Assembly: GCA_041394405.1 (NCBI GenBank)
Contig: JAWKIF010000008.1
Span: 270,899 to 334,898, forward strand
Length of the DNA: 64,000 nucleotides
Source: Microthrix sp041394405
Lineage (GTDB): Bacteria; Actinomycetota; Acidimicrobiia; Acidimicrobiales; Microtrichaceae
Direction of reading: 5' to 3'
In this document: one piece after another, positions 26,878 to 35,532 of the stretch
Numbering within the stretch: position 1 is the first letter of the stretch
Layout of the letters: each line of letters begins with the position of its first letter
Notes under the pieces: generated by a model
Told to the model about the DNA's origin: nothing
The model's input: the letters and a program-made list of their open reading frames with translations, nothing else
Databases searched by the model: none
Program-made: the position numbers and the translations under genes

Positions 26878-26988
26878 GTGGGGACAGATTCCCGTGCTCT
26901 GGCCCCATCAGGTGTCCCCGCTACGGAGACGGCTGCGAGGTGGGGACAGATTTCAGGGCTCTGGCCCCATCAGGTGTCCCCGCTACGG
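26878..26988. repeat. 62-bp-period intergenic repeat, two units (array 1)
   Basis: Two 49-base near-identical units start at 26878 and 26940, each opening with GTGGGGACAGATT and closing with GTGTCCCCGCTACGG. Inside each, GGGGACA pairs with TGTCCCC, so each unit can fold into a hairpin. They lie between the ligase stop and the FtsK-like start. The same core and the same 62-base spacing occur at 48776-48945. Confidence 0.85.
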
Positions 26989-26997
26989 GCCAATGGC

Positions 26998-28536
26998 TCA
27001 GCGGAGCAGAGCTCGCACCGCGGACAGAGTGTCGGCCTGCCCGGGGTGCTTGTCTTCCCGGTAGCGCAGCACCCGTGCAAAGCGCAGCGCCACGCCGCCG
27101 GAGTAGCGGGTGGACCGCTGCACCCCGTCGACGGCGATCTCCACCACGAGCGTCGGCGGCACGGCGACGACGTGTCCGTCCACCGGTAGGCCGGCTGCGC
27201 TCGCCAGCTCCGAGAGCCGCCCGGTCTGCCAGGTCAGCAGCGTGTCGGTAAGGCCCTTGAACGTCTTACCCACCATCGTGAAGTCGTTGCCCGGCCCACG
27301 GGCGCCGAGGTGCAGGTTGGACAGCCAGCCGCGACGTCGGCCGTGGCCCCACTCGGCGGCCAGCACGACCAGGTCCAGCGTGTGGACCGGCTTCACCTTG
27401 CGCCAGGCCCGGCCCCGGCGTCCGGCCGCATAGGTGCTGGTGGGGTCCTTCACCACCACACCCTCCTGGCCGGCATCCAGCGCCTCGGCGTTGACCCGTG
27501 CGAGGTCGACGGCGCCGGTGGCCGTGGCACCCTCGATCAGCCACGGACCGGCCACGTCGGTGAGCGACCCCAAGCGCTCGTTGAGTGGCGCGTCGATGAG
27601 GTCGTCGCCATCGAGGTGCAGCGCATCGAAGAAGAAGGGCCGTACCCGTTCGTTGCGGGGGCCCTCCGCTCCGACCCGGCCGGCGGTGTCCTGGAAGGGG
27701 ACCGGCCGCCCGTCGGCGTCGGTCACCAGGGCTTCGCCGTCCAGCACCAGCGACCCTCCGGGCATGGCCTCGACGGCGGTCACGACGTCGTCGAGGCGGT
27801 CGGTGATGTCGTTGAGGTTGCGGGTGAACACCCGCACCGGGCCGGGCGCTCGCGGGGAGGCTGTGCGGTGTACCTGGATCCGGATGCCGTCCAGCTTGTG
27901 CTGAACCACCGCACGTCCCCCGGCCGAGGCGTCCTGCCACGCGGCTTCGGTGTCGGGCGAGGTGGTCGCCAGCATGGGCAGTACCGCCCGGCCCACCTGC
28001 AAGGAAACGGCGGCGAGAGCAGATTCGCCGCCGCTCAGGGCCAGCGCCGCCATCTCGCCGAGCCGTCCCCCCAGCATGGTCGCCCGGCGGAGCGTCGCCG
28101 CCGGAACCCCCGCCGCCCGGGCGGCGGCCTCCAGCATGATGCCGTCCGAGGCCCCTTGGCGTTGCTCGCCGCCCAGGAGCGAGGTGAGAAAGCGGCCCTC
28201 GGCCGCGGTCGCCCGCCCGAACAAGGCCTCCAGCAACACTCGCCGGGCAACTCCGGAGCCGGCCCCGGATTGAGCGGCGATGGAACTCAGCGCTGCGTCC
28301 ACCTCCGCAATCGACAAGGTCGGTTCCTCGGCGGCGGAGGCCTCCAGGGAGGCGATGGTGCGCCACCCCACGCCGATGCGACCCTGTTGGGGCTCTCCGG
28401 TCAGGAATCCGACGGCGGGGATCACCTCGTCCGGGGACAGCCCGGCGAGCAACTCGGCCAGGCGGTCCCGCTTGGCCGAGCGGCCGGTCGTGGCCGCCAC
28501 CGAGGCGGAGGTGGCAACGACGTCCGCGAACCGCAT
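26998..28536 (-). CDS. ATP-dependent DNA ligase
   Basis: A 512-residue ligase. The nucleotidyl-transfer motif I is VVQHKLDGIRIQVHR, with the adenylated Lys near 223. Further motifs are SLVLDGEALV, RPFFFDALHLDGDDL, EGVVVKD and RAWRKVKPVH (motif V). The N-terminal 200 residues form the DNA-binding domain and the C-terminal 120 the OB-fold. Size and layout match the actinobacterial LigB-type nick-joining ligases that accompany the essential NAD-dependent enzyme. ATG 28536 is the only good start. It is monocistronic, and its promoter region is shared back to back with the second nuo cluster. Confidence 0.93.
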   Translation of the reverse strand: MRFADVVATSASVAATTGRSAKRDRLAELLAGLSPDEVIPAVGFLTGEPQQGRIGVGWRTIASLEASAAEEPTLSIAEVDAALSSIAAQSGAGSGVARRVLLEALFGRATAAEGRFLTSLLGGEQRQGASDGIMLEAAARAAGVPAATLRRATMLGGRLGEMAALALSGGESALAAVSLQVGRAVLPMLATTSPDTEAAWQDASAGGRAVVQHKLDGIRIQVHRTASPRAPGPVRVFTRNLNDITDRLDDVVTAVEAMPGGSLVLDGEALVTDADGRPVPFQDTAGRVGAEGPRNERVRPFFFDALHLDGDDLIDAPLNERLGSLTDVAGPWLIEGATATGAVDLARVNAEALDAGQEGVVVKDPTSTYAAGRRGRAWRKVKPVHTLDLVVLAAEWGHGRRRGWLSNLHLGARGPGNDFTMVGKTFKGLTDTLLTWQTGRLSELASAAGLPVDGHVVAVPPTLVVEIAVDGVQRSTRYSGGVALRFARVLRYREDKHPGQADTLSAVRALLR

Positions 28537-28577
28537 GTGGTCATGATGGCACCGTCCTGGGACCGACCGTGCTCTCT

Positions 28578-28607
28578 TTGGTGCCTCAATCCGGGCACAA
28601 GTAGATT
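28578..28607 (+). promoter_or_regulatory. Candidate promoter of second nuo cluster, leaderless
   Basis: TTGGTG (28578-28583), 18-base spacer, TAGATT (28602-28607). The nuoA GTG at 28616 lies 8 bases beyond the -10 box, about where transcription would begin, and no ribosome binding site precedes it. The pattern suggests a leaderless message. Confidence 0.45.
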
Positions 28608-28615
28608 CCCCTGTC

Positions 28616-28993
28616 GTGCTGGCCGCAGAGTCTGAATTCCTCCGCTCCTACCTTTCCGCCGCCCTGATGGGCGCCGTCGGATTTGGGCTGGTTGGCCTCC
28701 TGTTGGGGATCAGCCGGCTGATCCGACCCGACCGCAGGGTGGGCGACAAGTACGTCTCCTACGAGTCGGGCGTGAACCCGGTGGGCTGGGCCTGGTCGCA
28801 GAGCCAGATCCGCTACTACCTGTTCGCCCTGATGTTTGTGATCTTCGACGTTGAGGCGGTGTTCATCTTCCCGTGGGCAACCCGGCTGGAGGCGTACGGC
28901 GCCTTCGGGTTGGTGGAGATGGGCGTGTTCGTCGCCATCTTGCTGTTGGGCCTGGTCTACGCCTGGCGAAAGGGAGTGCTGCGATGGGTCTAG
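28616..28993 (+). CDS. nuoA: NADH-quinone oxidoreductase subunit A
   Basis: Three-helix membrane subunit at the junction of the two complex I arms. A conserved cytoplasmic loop carries KYVSYESGVNPVG and FALMFVIFDVEAVFIFPWA (residues about 43-87), the signature of the family. The 125 residues are of normal length. The GTG start follows a candidate leaderless promoter. Its last ten bases overlap nuoB. Confidence 0.95.
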   Translation: MLAAESEFLRSYLSAALMGAVGFGLVGLLLGISRLIRPDRRVGDKYVSYESGVNPVGWAWSQSQIRYYLFALMFVIFDVEAVFIFPWATRLEAYGAFGLVEMGVFVAILLLGLVYAWRKGVLRWV

Positions 28994-29499
28994 GCCTGGT
29001 CGAGGGCGGCAAGGTTCCCAAGCCGCTGTCCAAGCTGTTCAACATGTCCCGCAAGTACTCGCTGTGGATGTACCAGTGGGGCTTGGCATGCTGCGCCATC
29101 GAGATGGCGGCCGGCATGGGCGCCCCGCGCTACGACATCATGCGCCTCGGCGTCATCCCGCTGCCGGCCAGCCCCCGGCAAGCCGACCTGCTGTGCGTGT
29201 CAGGAACCCTCACCGACAAGATGTCGCCGGTGGTCAAGCGCCTGTACGACCAGATGCCCGAGCCCAAGTACGTCATCTCCATGGGCAGCTGCGCCAACTG
29301 CGGTGGCCCGTACTGGGACAGCTATTCGGTCACCAAGGGCGTCGATCAGATCATCCCGGTGGACGTGTACGTGCCCGGTTGTCCTCCCCGGCCCGAGGCC
29401 TTGTTGGAGGGCGTGGTGCTGTTGCAGGAGCGCATCTTGAACGAGGACATGGCTGCCCGCTGGCGTGGCGACCCCATCGTGGTTGGTGGGGACCTGTGA
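28984..29499 (+). CDS. nuoB: NADH-quinone oxidoreductase subunit B
   Basis: Holds the terminal [4Fe-4S] cluster N2 that reduces quinone. All ligands are present: the double Cys in WGLACCAIEM near residue 37, GSCANCGG near 103 and VPGCPPRPEAL near 132. It has 171 residues from ATG 28984, which lies inside the end of nuoA. No ribosome site is needed if translation is coupled. The stop overlaps the nuoC GTG. Confidence 0.96.
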   Translation: MGLGLVEGGKVPKPLSKLFNMSRKYSLWMYQWGLACCAIEMAAGMGAPRYDIMRLGVIPLPASPRQADLLCVSGTLTDKMSPVVKRLYDQMPEPKYVISMGSCANCGGPYWDSYSVTKGVDQIIPVDVYVPGCPPRPEALLEGVVLLQERILNEDMAARWRGDPIVVGGDL

Positions 29500-30200
29500 G
29501 CGGCGAGACCGAGACCGAAACCGCCGAAGCCGAGGTGGAGGAGGCAGCGCCCCGCGACGAGCAGCGGGAGGCGCTGGTTGAGGCGGTTCGACGCCACTTG
29601 GGCGATTCCGTGGTGGCCAGCGAAGTCCTTCCCGGTCGGGACGTCCACGTCCGGCTGACCAACGAGTCGTGGGGCGATGCGGCCGAGGTCATCCGCTACG
29701 ACCTCGGCTTCCGCTACTTCTGCTTCCTGTCGGTGCTGGACTGGTTGCCGTCGCCCTTCGGTCGCTACTTGGAGACCGAGCCCGAGACGCTCCAGAAGGC
29801 AGCGGCCGCCGCCGGCGACGCCGAGCTGGTCCCGGGGGCCTGCGGCGCCGACACCCGCTTTCAGGTGTTCGCCCGGGTGCGAAACCTCAGCGACAACACG
29901 CAGCTGTGCCTGCGGGCCGACACCTCCAGCGATGACGATCCCACGGTGGACACGTGGGTGAACACCTTCGCCGGTGCCGAATGGCACGAGCGCGAGGCCT
30001 GGGAGATGTTCGGCGTCACGTTCAGCGGCCACCCCGGCCTTCGCCACATCTACCTCCCCGGCGAGTTCGAGGGACACCCGTTGCGCAAGGACTTCCCGTT
30101 GTTGGCCCGCTTGGTGAAGCCGTGGCCCGGCATCGTGGACGTCGAGCCCCTGCCCGAGCCGGACGAACCAGCCGACGCCACCAGCGAGGAGCAGTCGTGA
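29496..30200 (+). CDS. nuoC: NADH-quinone oxidoreductase subunit C
   Basis: Peripheral-arm 30-kDa subunit of 234 residues. The signature WHEREAWEMFGVTFSGHPGL near residue 164 and the closing LPGEFEGHPLRKDFPL are family hallmarks. The N-terminal 30 residues are a Glu/Thr-rich extension. GTG 29496 overlaps the nuoB stop (GTGA), and the same arrangement links it to nuoD. It is a separate gene, not fused to nuoD. Confidence 0.95.
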   Translation: MSGETETETAEAEVEEAAPRDEQREALVEAVRRHLGDSVVASEVLPGRDVHVRLTNESWGDAAEVIRYDLGFRYFCFLSVLDWLPSPFGRYLETEPETLQKAAAAAGDAELVPGACGADTRFQVFARVRNLSDNTQLCLRADTSSDDDPTVDTWVNTFAGAEWHEREAWEMFGVTFSGHPGLRHIYLPGEFEGHPLRKDFPLLARLVKPWPGIVDVEPLPEPDEPADATSEEQS

Positions 30201-31369
30201 CGGCCATCTCCGATCGCCAGAAACTGTCCTACATCGCCAGCCAGGCGGCCGACGCCCGCGTCAACCTCGAGCTGGAGACCGAGGGCATGACCCTCAACAT
30301 CGGCCCGCAGCACCCCGTCACCCACGGCACCCTCCGGATCGTGGCCAAGCTGGACGGCGAGCAGGTCGTGGCCGCCGAGCCGCTGGCCGGCTACATGCAC
30401 CGGGGCTACGAGAAGCTCACCGAGGTTCGCACCTACCCGCAGGTGACCACCCTGGTGAACCGCATCGACTGGCTGGGCAGCTTCGCCAACGAGGTGCCGT
30501 TCATCTTGGCCGCCGAGCAGCTCATGGAGGTGGAGGCGCCCGAGCGTGCCCAGTGGATTCGCACCATGCTCTTCGAGATGTCGCGCATCGGCCACATGAT
30601 CATGTTTCTGGGCGACATGGGCGTGCAGCTGGGCGGTCTCACCGCCATCTTCTACGCCTTCCGCGACCGGGAGTTTGTGCTCAACCAGATCGAGGCGGTC
30701 ACCGGCGGACGCTTCCACCCCAACTTCGACCGAATCGGTGGCCTGAAGGACGACCTGCCCAAGGGCTGGATCGCCGAAACCAAGGCAGCGATGGACAAGG
30801 TCCGCAGCTTCTGCGATGAGATGGACGACCTGGTGCTCGGCAATGAGATCTTTCAGGAGCGCACCCGCGGCATCGGCGTGATTCCCGCCGACATCGCCAT
30901 GCAGTACGGCCTGTCGGGCGCCAACATCCGCTCCTCCGGGGTGGACTGGGACATTCGTCGCGACAACAACATCGGCCTGGCCTATCCCAACCTGGACTGG
31001 AAGGTCTGGACCCACCCCGACGGAGACAGTTTCGCCCGCTATTGGGTGCGCCTCCAGGAGACGCGCGAGGCCGCCAACATGGTGGATCAGCTCTGCGACG
31101 GCCTGCCATCGGGTCCGATCATGGCCAAGGTGCCCCGCATCATCAAGGTTCCCGAGGGCGAGGCCTATGTGGCCACCGAGAACCCGTTGGGCGAGATGGG
31201 CTATCACGTGGTGTCCAAGGGCGATCTCATGCCGTTCCGCGTGAAGATCCGCTCGGCCAGCTTCAACAACGTGTCCATCGCCCCGTGGCTCTTGCGGGGC
31301 GTCTATGTGCCCGACATCGTCACCATCATGGCCAGCCTGTACTTCATCCTGGGAGATATCGACCGGTGA
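30197..31369 (+). CDS. nuoD: NADH-quinone oxidoreductase subunit D
   Basis: The 49-kDa subunit that forms the quinone pocket with NuoB. Seen: NIGPQHPVTHGTLRIVAKLD near residue 34 with the quinone-region His, GYMHRGYEKLTE, and the C-terminal SFNNVSIAPWLLRGVYVPD and ILGDIDR. It has 390 residues, a normal length. GTG 30197 overlaps the nuoC stop. In mitochondria the homologue is arginine-methylated by NDUFAF7, and a gene of that family lies just downstream of this cluster (44885). Confidence 0.96.
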   Translation: MTAISDRQKLSYIASQAADARVNLELETEGMTLNIGPQHPVTHGTLRIVAKLDGEQVVAAEPLAGYMHRGYEKLTEVRTYPQVTTLVNRIDWLGSFANEVPFILAAEQLMEVEAPERAQWIRTMLFEMSRIGHMIMFLGDMGVQLGGLTAIFYAFRDREFVLNQIEAVTGGRFHPNFDRIGGLKDDLPKGWIAETKAAMDKVRSFCDEMDDLVLGNEIFQERTRGIGVIPADIAMQYGLSGANIRSSGVDWDIRRDNNIGLAYPNLDWKVWTHPDGDSFARYWVRLQETREAANMVDQLCDGLPSGPIMAKVPRIIKVPEGEAYVATENPLGEMGYHVVSKGDLMPFRVKIRSASFNNVSIAPWLLRGVYVPDIVTIMASLYFILGDIDR

Positions 31370-32400
31370 GCACCTTCGCCTTCGAACTGGCCTACTGGCA
31401 ACAGACCACCATTCGTTTGTTGGCGGCCACCATCGTGGCCCTGACGCTCACCGCGGGTGCGGTGTATCTGTACCTGTTCAAGTTCGTGTCGTTCATGCAG
31501 AGTCGCCTGGGCCCCATGGAGGCGGGTCCGTTCGGCTCGCTGCAGCTGGTGGCCGAGGTAGGCAAGTGGCTCCAGAAGGAGGACATCACCCCGGACGACG
31601 CCGACAAGCGTCTGTTCCGCCTGGCGCCGTTCCTGGTTTTGGTGTCGGCGCTGGTGCTGTTCATCGTGATCCCGGCCGGGCCCAACGCGTATGTGGCCAA
31701 CCTGGGCACGGGCATCTTCTTCGTGTTGGCGGTGTCGTCGATCTCCACCATCGGCGTGCTCATTGCCGGCTGGTCGTCGTCCAACAAGTACGCGCTGATC
31801 GGTGCATTGCGTGCCGCTGGCCAGTTGATCGCCTACGAGCTGCCGCTGATCCTGGCGGTCATCGGCGTGGTCATCCAGGCCGGCACCCTGGACATGCAGG
31901 GCATCGTCGCCGCCCAGGCCAACGGCGAGATTTTCGGCATCAGCGCCATCGGCAATCCCTTCATCTTCACCCAGATCGTGGGCCTGGTGATCTTCCTGGT
32001 GGCCATGCAGGCGGAACTCACCCAGCCGCCTTTCGACATGCCCATCGCCGAATCGGAGGTGGTCGGTGGGTTCATGGTGGAGTACACCGGCGTCCGCTTC
32101 CTCATGTTCTTCCTCTCGGAGTTCGCAGCCGCCATCGGCTTCTCGGCCATCGCCTCCACGCTGTTCCTGGGCGGATGGGCGCTGCCCGCCTCGTGGGGCA
32201 TTTCCAACGCCGCATTCCACGTGATCGGCCCGGTGGTGATCTCCACCAAGGTGCTGCTGCTGACCGGCATCGTCTTCTGGGTGCGCTTCACCTTCCCCCG
32301 CTTCCGCGAGGATCAACTGCAGCGCATCGCCTGGAAGTTCCTCATTCCGGCGGCGCTCGTGAACATCGCCGTCACGGCGGTGTTCAAGGTGGCATTCTGA
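31366..32400 (+). CDS. nuoH: NADH-quinone oxidoreductase subunit H (second copy)
   Basis: Second NuoH, 344 residues, without the acidic tail of the first copy. Motifs: QSRLGPMEAGPFGSLQLVAE near residue 45, GWSSSNKYALIGALRAAGQ near 128, AELTQPPFDMPIAESEVVGG near 215, and WVRFTFPRFREDQLQ near 305. The canonical ERK of the first loop is replaced by FVSFMQSRLGP, so the two copies are clearly diverged. It is coupled to nuoD by GTGA. The cluster is interrupted after this gene and resumes with nuoI at 38085. Confidence 0.94.
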   Translation: MSTFAFELAYWQQTTIRLLAATIVALTLTAGAVYLYLFKFVSFMQSRLGPMEAGPFGSLQLVAEVGKWLQKEDITPDDADKRLFRLAPFLVLVSALVLFIVIPAGPNAYVANLGTGIFFVLAVSSISTIGVLIAGWSSSNKYALIGALRAAGQLIAYELPLILAVIGVVIQAGTLDMQGIVAAQANGEIFGISAIGNPFIFTQIVGLVIFLVAMQAELTQPPFDMPIAESEVVGGFMVEYTGVRFLMFFLSEFAAAIGFSAIASTLFLGGWALPASWGISNAAFHVIGPVVISTKVLLLTGIVFWVRFTFPRFREDQLQRIAWKFLIPAALVNIAVTAVFKVAF

Positions 32401-32506
32401 GCTGACCCCGCGCCGGTGGCACCGCAGCGTCGGGACCTTTGGCCCCGTACCCGTCCGACGTTTCCCGTGGTTGACTGACGGTTCATCTCAGAGGAGGAGG
32501 CCCGCC

Positions 32507-33115
32507 ATGGGTCGTGTTGGTGCAGTGGCCCTCGTTGGAGTAGCGGCGCTGGTGCTGGGTGCCTGCGGGAGCGATACAGATCCGCAGGCGGAGGGCGACG
32601 CTGCGGCGGAGACCACGACGGCTGGCGAGCCCGGCGGGCGAAGCGCCGAGGACCAGGCCTTCGTCGACGAGGTGGTGAAGTCCATCGAGGGCGATGGCCA
32701 GGACGAGTCGTTCCCGGCCGAGGGTGTCGAGTGCTGGGTGGGTGAGATGGTCGACGGAATCGGTGTTGACCAGCTGTCCGATGCCGGGTTTACGGCCGAG
32801 GCGGCGGCCGGTTCATCCCAAGCCGACCTCACGAAGCTCAGCGACACCGATCGCAAGCTGGTGGGCGACTCCTTTGTGACGTGCATCGACCTGGAGGCGG
32901 TGTTCACCGAATCCATGGCGGCCGAGAGCGGGTCCGAGGAACTGCCGACGGAAGTGACGGACTGCCTGGCCGACCTTGACTGGGACACCATCGAGGCCGC
33001 CTTCGGTGAGTCCATCGTGGCCGGAACGGAGGATGACATCACCGAGGACAACCCGGTGATGACCCCCCTGGTGGGCTGCATGATGCTGGGTATCCCCGCC
33101 GAGGGAATCGGGTAG
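32507..33115 (+). CDS. Four-cysteine exported lipoprotein, paralogue 1
   Basis: A 202-residue protein I do not recognise as a named family. The signal ends in lipobox LVLGAC with the lipid Cys at residue 20, then a Ser/Thr/Glu-rich linker. The acidic body has four Cys in fixed contexts: ECWVGEMVDGI, VTCIDLEAVF, DCLADLDWD and GCMML. Three further genes in this interval encode the same pattern. ATG 32507 is preceded by the strong ribosome site GAGGAGGAGG; an upstream frame extension is rejected. It would sit on the outer face of the cell membrane. A link to complex I is suggested only by position. Confidence 0.85.
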   Translation: MGRVGAVALVGVAALVLGACGSDTDPQAEGDAAAETTTAGEPGGRSAEDQAFVDEVVKSIEGDGQDESFPAEGVECWVGEMVDGIGVDQLSDAGFTAEAAAGSSQADLTKLSDTDRKLVGDSFVTCIDLEAVFTESMAAESGSEELPTEVTDCLADLDWDTIEAAFGESIVAGTEDDITEDNPVMTPLVGCMMLGIPAEGIG

Positions 33116-33123
33116 CGAGTCCC

Positions 33124-33903
33124 ATGAGCAGCCCCTCACCTCCCAACGCCGCTCCGGGTTGGTACCCCGACCCGTCCCATCCGGGAGGCCAGCGCCACTG
33201 GGACGGGAGCCGCTGGTCCGAACCTCACGCCGGTGCCGTTGTGAGCCCTCCGCCCCAGCCCAGTTCCGCTCACAACGGCAAGAAGATGGGCTGCCTGATG
33301 ACGGCGCTGGTGGTCTCGGTTGGGGCACTGGTGCTGCTGGCGGTGCTTGGTCTGTTTGTCGCCGTGGTGGCGGACCGCGACGAGACCACCGATGAACCGG
33401 CGGAGGCCGTGGACACGGCGTCCACGACAACCGATTCCACGGCGACAACCGGCTCGGAATCGACCGAGTCGACGGCGGCGCCCAGCGCGACCAGCCCGCC
33501 AAGCACCCTGGTTGGGCTCAACGCTCCCGCTCGCGACGGCCAGTTCCAGTTCGTCGTCTCGGGCATTGAGTGCGGCGCGACGACGCTGGGCGGAGACGTG
33601 ATCAACACCGAGGCGCAGGGGCAATTCTGCCTGGTGAGCATGACCGTGAAGAACGTGGGCGACGAGGCGCGGGTGTTCGACGCCGGCTGGCAGAAGGCAA
33701 CGTCCGCGACCGGTGCCAGCTACTCAGCCGATAGCGGGGCATCGGTGTATGCCAACGAGGACGGCCGGGCGTTTCTCGAAGGCATCAATCCCGGCAACCA
33801 GGTGACCGGAGTCGTCGTCTTCGACATCCCCCCTGATGGCGACATCGCCAGCCTCGAGCTCCACGACTCGTTCCTGAGCCGCGGCGTGACCGTCACGCCC
33901 TGA
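33124..33903 (+). CDS. DUF2510 / DUF4352 membrane-anchored protein
   Basis: A 259-residue protein. The N-terminal DUF2510 motif is PGWYPDPSHPGGQRHWDGSR, followed by one membrane helix near 58-85 and a Thr/Ser/Glu-rich stalk of about 45 residues. The outer domain resembles DUF4352, an immunoglobulin-like fold: CLVSMTVKNVGDEARVFD and later GNQVTGVVVFDIPPDG. It follows paralogue 1 by 8 bases and is probably co-transcribed. The pair of modules is common in actinobacterial surface proteins of unknown role. Confidence 0.82.
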   Translation: MSSPSPPNAAPGWYPDPSHPGGQRHWDGSRWSEPHAGAVVSPPPQPSSAHNGKKMGCLMTALVVSVGALVLLAVLGLFVAVVADRDETTDEPAEAVDTASTTTDSTATTGSESTESTAAPSATSPPSTLVGLNAPARDGQFQFVVSGIECGATTLGGDVINTEAQGQFCLVSMTVKNVGDEARVFDAGWQKATSATGASYSADSGASVYANEDGRAFLEGINPGNQVTGVVVFDIPPDGDIASLELHDSFLSRGVTVTP

Positions 33904-33936
33904 CTCCGTCCACGTTGGTGGCCTCCGGCAGCGGGT

Positions 33937-34752
33937 TCAGCCGGCGATGGAGAATTGGCGCGGCTCGTTCTGGGGGTGAGGATCCCCGGGGCCTCCCTGG
34001 CCGTCGCCGGTGTAGCCCACTGCGTCGCCGTGGCAGTACTGCACGATGTAGGCCTTCCGCACCCGGTCGGTGTGGTTGACGCGCGTGGCGTGAGGGGTGA
34101 GCGACGAGAACACCACCACGTCGCCGGCCTTCGTCTCCGCATTGATGGCAGTGTCGTGGTCGCCCCAACACTGGAAGCCGATGGGGGTCTCGTCGTGGGC
34201 GAGCGTGCCCTGTCGGTGGGCGCCGGGCATCACCGAGACGCACCCGTTGTCCAGGGTGGCGTCGGTGAGGGAGATCCAACAGGTGAGGTAGCCCTGGGGC
34301 TCGATGAACGTGTAGCCGTTGTCCTGGTGCCACAACACGGGCTCGGCGCCATGGGGCGCCTTGTAGACGGCCTGGTCCCAGTAGAGGCGGGCGTCGTCGC
34401 CCATGAGGTCTCGGCACACCCCGACCAACGTCGGGTGCAGGCAGAGCCGTCGCAGCGCATCTGAGCGCACGACGAGGTGTGGAGCGACCACCTGGGTGTC
34501 GAGGCCCGCCACGCTGATGCGGCCGCCCGGCACCTGTCCCAAAAACTCGCTCACCAATGCCACGCCCTCGTCGCAGGCCGCCTCGGCCTGGGCGAGTTCG
34601 TCGGCGCCGAACACACCGCGCAGCACGAAGTAGCCGTCGCGGTCGAACGAGGTGCGCTGGGCGGAGGTGATGGTGGTGGGGCGACGTTCGGGCAGCGACC
34701 AGACGAACCCGGTGTTCCACGGGTGTGGCTCCCGAACCCGGACTTCGGCCAT
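33937..34752 (-). CDS. Phytanoyl-CoA dioxygenase (PhyH) family oxygenase
   Basis: Non-heme Fe(II)/2-oxoglutarate dioxygenase fold, 271 residues. The iron-binding H-x-D is in VLWHQDNGYTF near 138, and the distal His and the 2-oxoglutarate Arg are in LTPHATRVNHTDRVRKAY near 223. DRDGYFVLRGVF near the start is typical of the family. It probably hydroxylates a small or acyl substrate; the substrate cannot be read. It lies on the strand opposite the surrounding genes. TAAGTT (minus strand, 34764-34759) 6 bases before ATG suggests a leaderless message. Confidence 0.88.
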   Translation of the reverse strand: MAEVRVREPHPWNTGFVWSLPERRPTTITSAQRTSFDRDGYFVLRGVFGADELAQAEAACDEGVALVSEFLGQVPGGRISVAGLDTQVVAPHLVVRSDALRRLCLHPTLVGVCRDLMGDDARLYWDQAVYKAPHGAEPVLWHQDNGYTFIEPQGYLTCWISLTDATLDNGCVSVMPGAHRQGTLAHDETPIGFQCWGDHDTAINAETKAGDVVVFSSLTPHATRVNHTDRVRKAYIVQYCHGDAVGYTGDGQGGPGDPHPQNEPRQFSIAG

Positions 34753-34868
34753 AGGGCCAACTTACGCGGTGAGCGACGGTCCGGCCCCCGACGGCAACGA
34801 GGGGTGACGGGTGACCTACGCTTCGCGGCCACGCGACCCGGTGAACGTCGCGTCGGAGGTGAACCACG

Positions 34869-35504
34869 ATGAACCGCACCCGGGCCACGGCGGTGTTGGT
34901 GGTCGTGGTCGTGGCGCTGGCCGTGGTTGCACTGGCCATGAACGGCCGCAACACATCGGGCGAGGCTCAGGCCACCACCACGACCGCCTTGGGGGCGGTC
35001 GACCTGGCCTATGCGCTCGACATGACCCGAGCCTTCTCCGAGCAGGGAAACGCCTCGTACCCGGCCGAGTCGGTACGGTGCCTGTTCAGCCGCCTGGCGG
35101 GATCGGTGGGAGCGAAGCGCCTGCGGGAGCTCGGATTTGTGCCCGAATCGTTCGAGGGCGACCTTCCGGGCACCGACTGGGACGCGCTCGCAGACACCGA
35201 GCAGCAGGCCGTCACCGAATCGTTTCTGGAGTGCGTCGACCTGCGCACCGTAATTGGTCCGCCCGATGTGACCCCCCAGGAGATGGCCACCTGCTTGGAC
35301 GACCTGGACTGGGAGGAACTGGAGCGGGCCGCAGCCAAGGCGCTCATCACCGGCGCTGTCGAGTCGGGCGCAACGGAGCAGATCGGCAACTGCCTTCCTG
35401 CGGATGCGGATGCCGACCAGAACGCCACGACGACACCCGGCGGGACGACCCCCGAGGACGCCGCCCCCGTAGCTACGAACCGGCCTGGGTCGGAACGGTC
35501 CTGA
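34869..35504 (+). CDS. Four-cysteine exported protein, paralogue 2 (no lipobox)
   Basis: A 211-residue member of the same family as the gene at 32507, shown by RCLFSRLAGSVG, LECVDLRTVI, TCLDDLDWEELERA and GNCLP, which keep the four Cys and the DLDW motif. Unlike its paralogues it has no Cys after the N-terminal hydrophobic segment (residues 7-24), so it is anchored by a helix or cleaved. The DW-rich insert before the second Cys differs from the others. GGAGGTGA precedes ATG 34869. Confidence 0.82.
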   Translation: MNRTRATAVLVVVVVALAVVALAMNGRNTSGEAQATTTTALGAVDLAYALDMTRAFSEQGNASYPAESVRCLFSRLAGSVGAKRLRELGFVPESFEGDLPGTDWDALADTEQQAVTESFLECVDLRTVIGPPDVTPQEMATCLDDLDWEELERAAAKALITGAVESGATEQIGNCLPADADADQNATTTPGGTTPEDAAPVATNRPGSERS

Positions 35505-35532
35505 GAACCCGGCGTTCCCCTACGATCGGGCT

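Noticed and set aside
26878..26988. CRISPR-like appearance of the repeat array
   Set aside because: Only two or three units, units themselves are hairpin-forming, intervening bases are not unique spacers, and no cas gene is present.
33124..33903. Possibility that the DUF2510 protein is a complex I accessory subunit
   Set aside because: Only its position supports this; the DUF2510/DUF4352 combination is widespread in proteins with no respiratory link.
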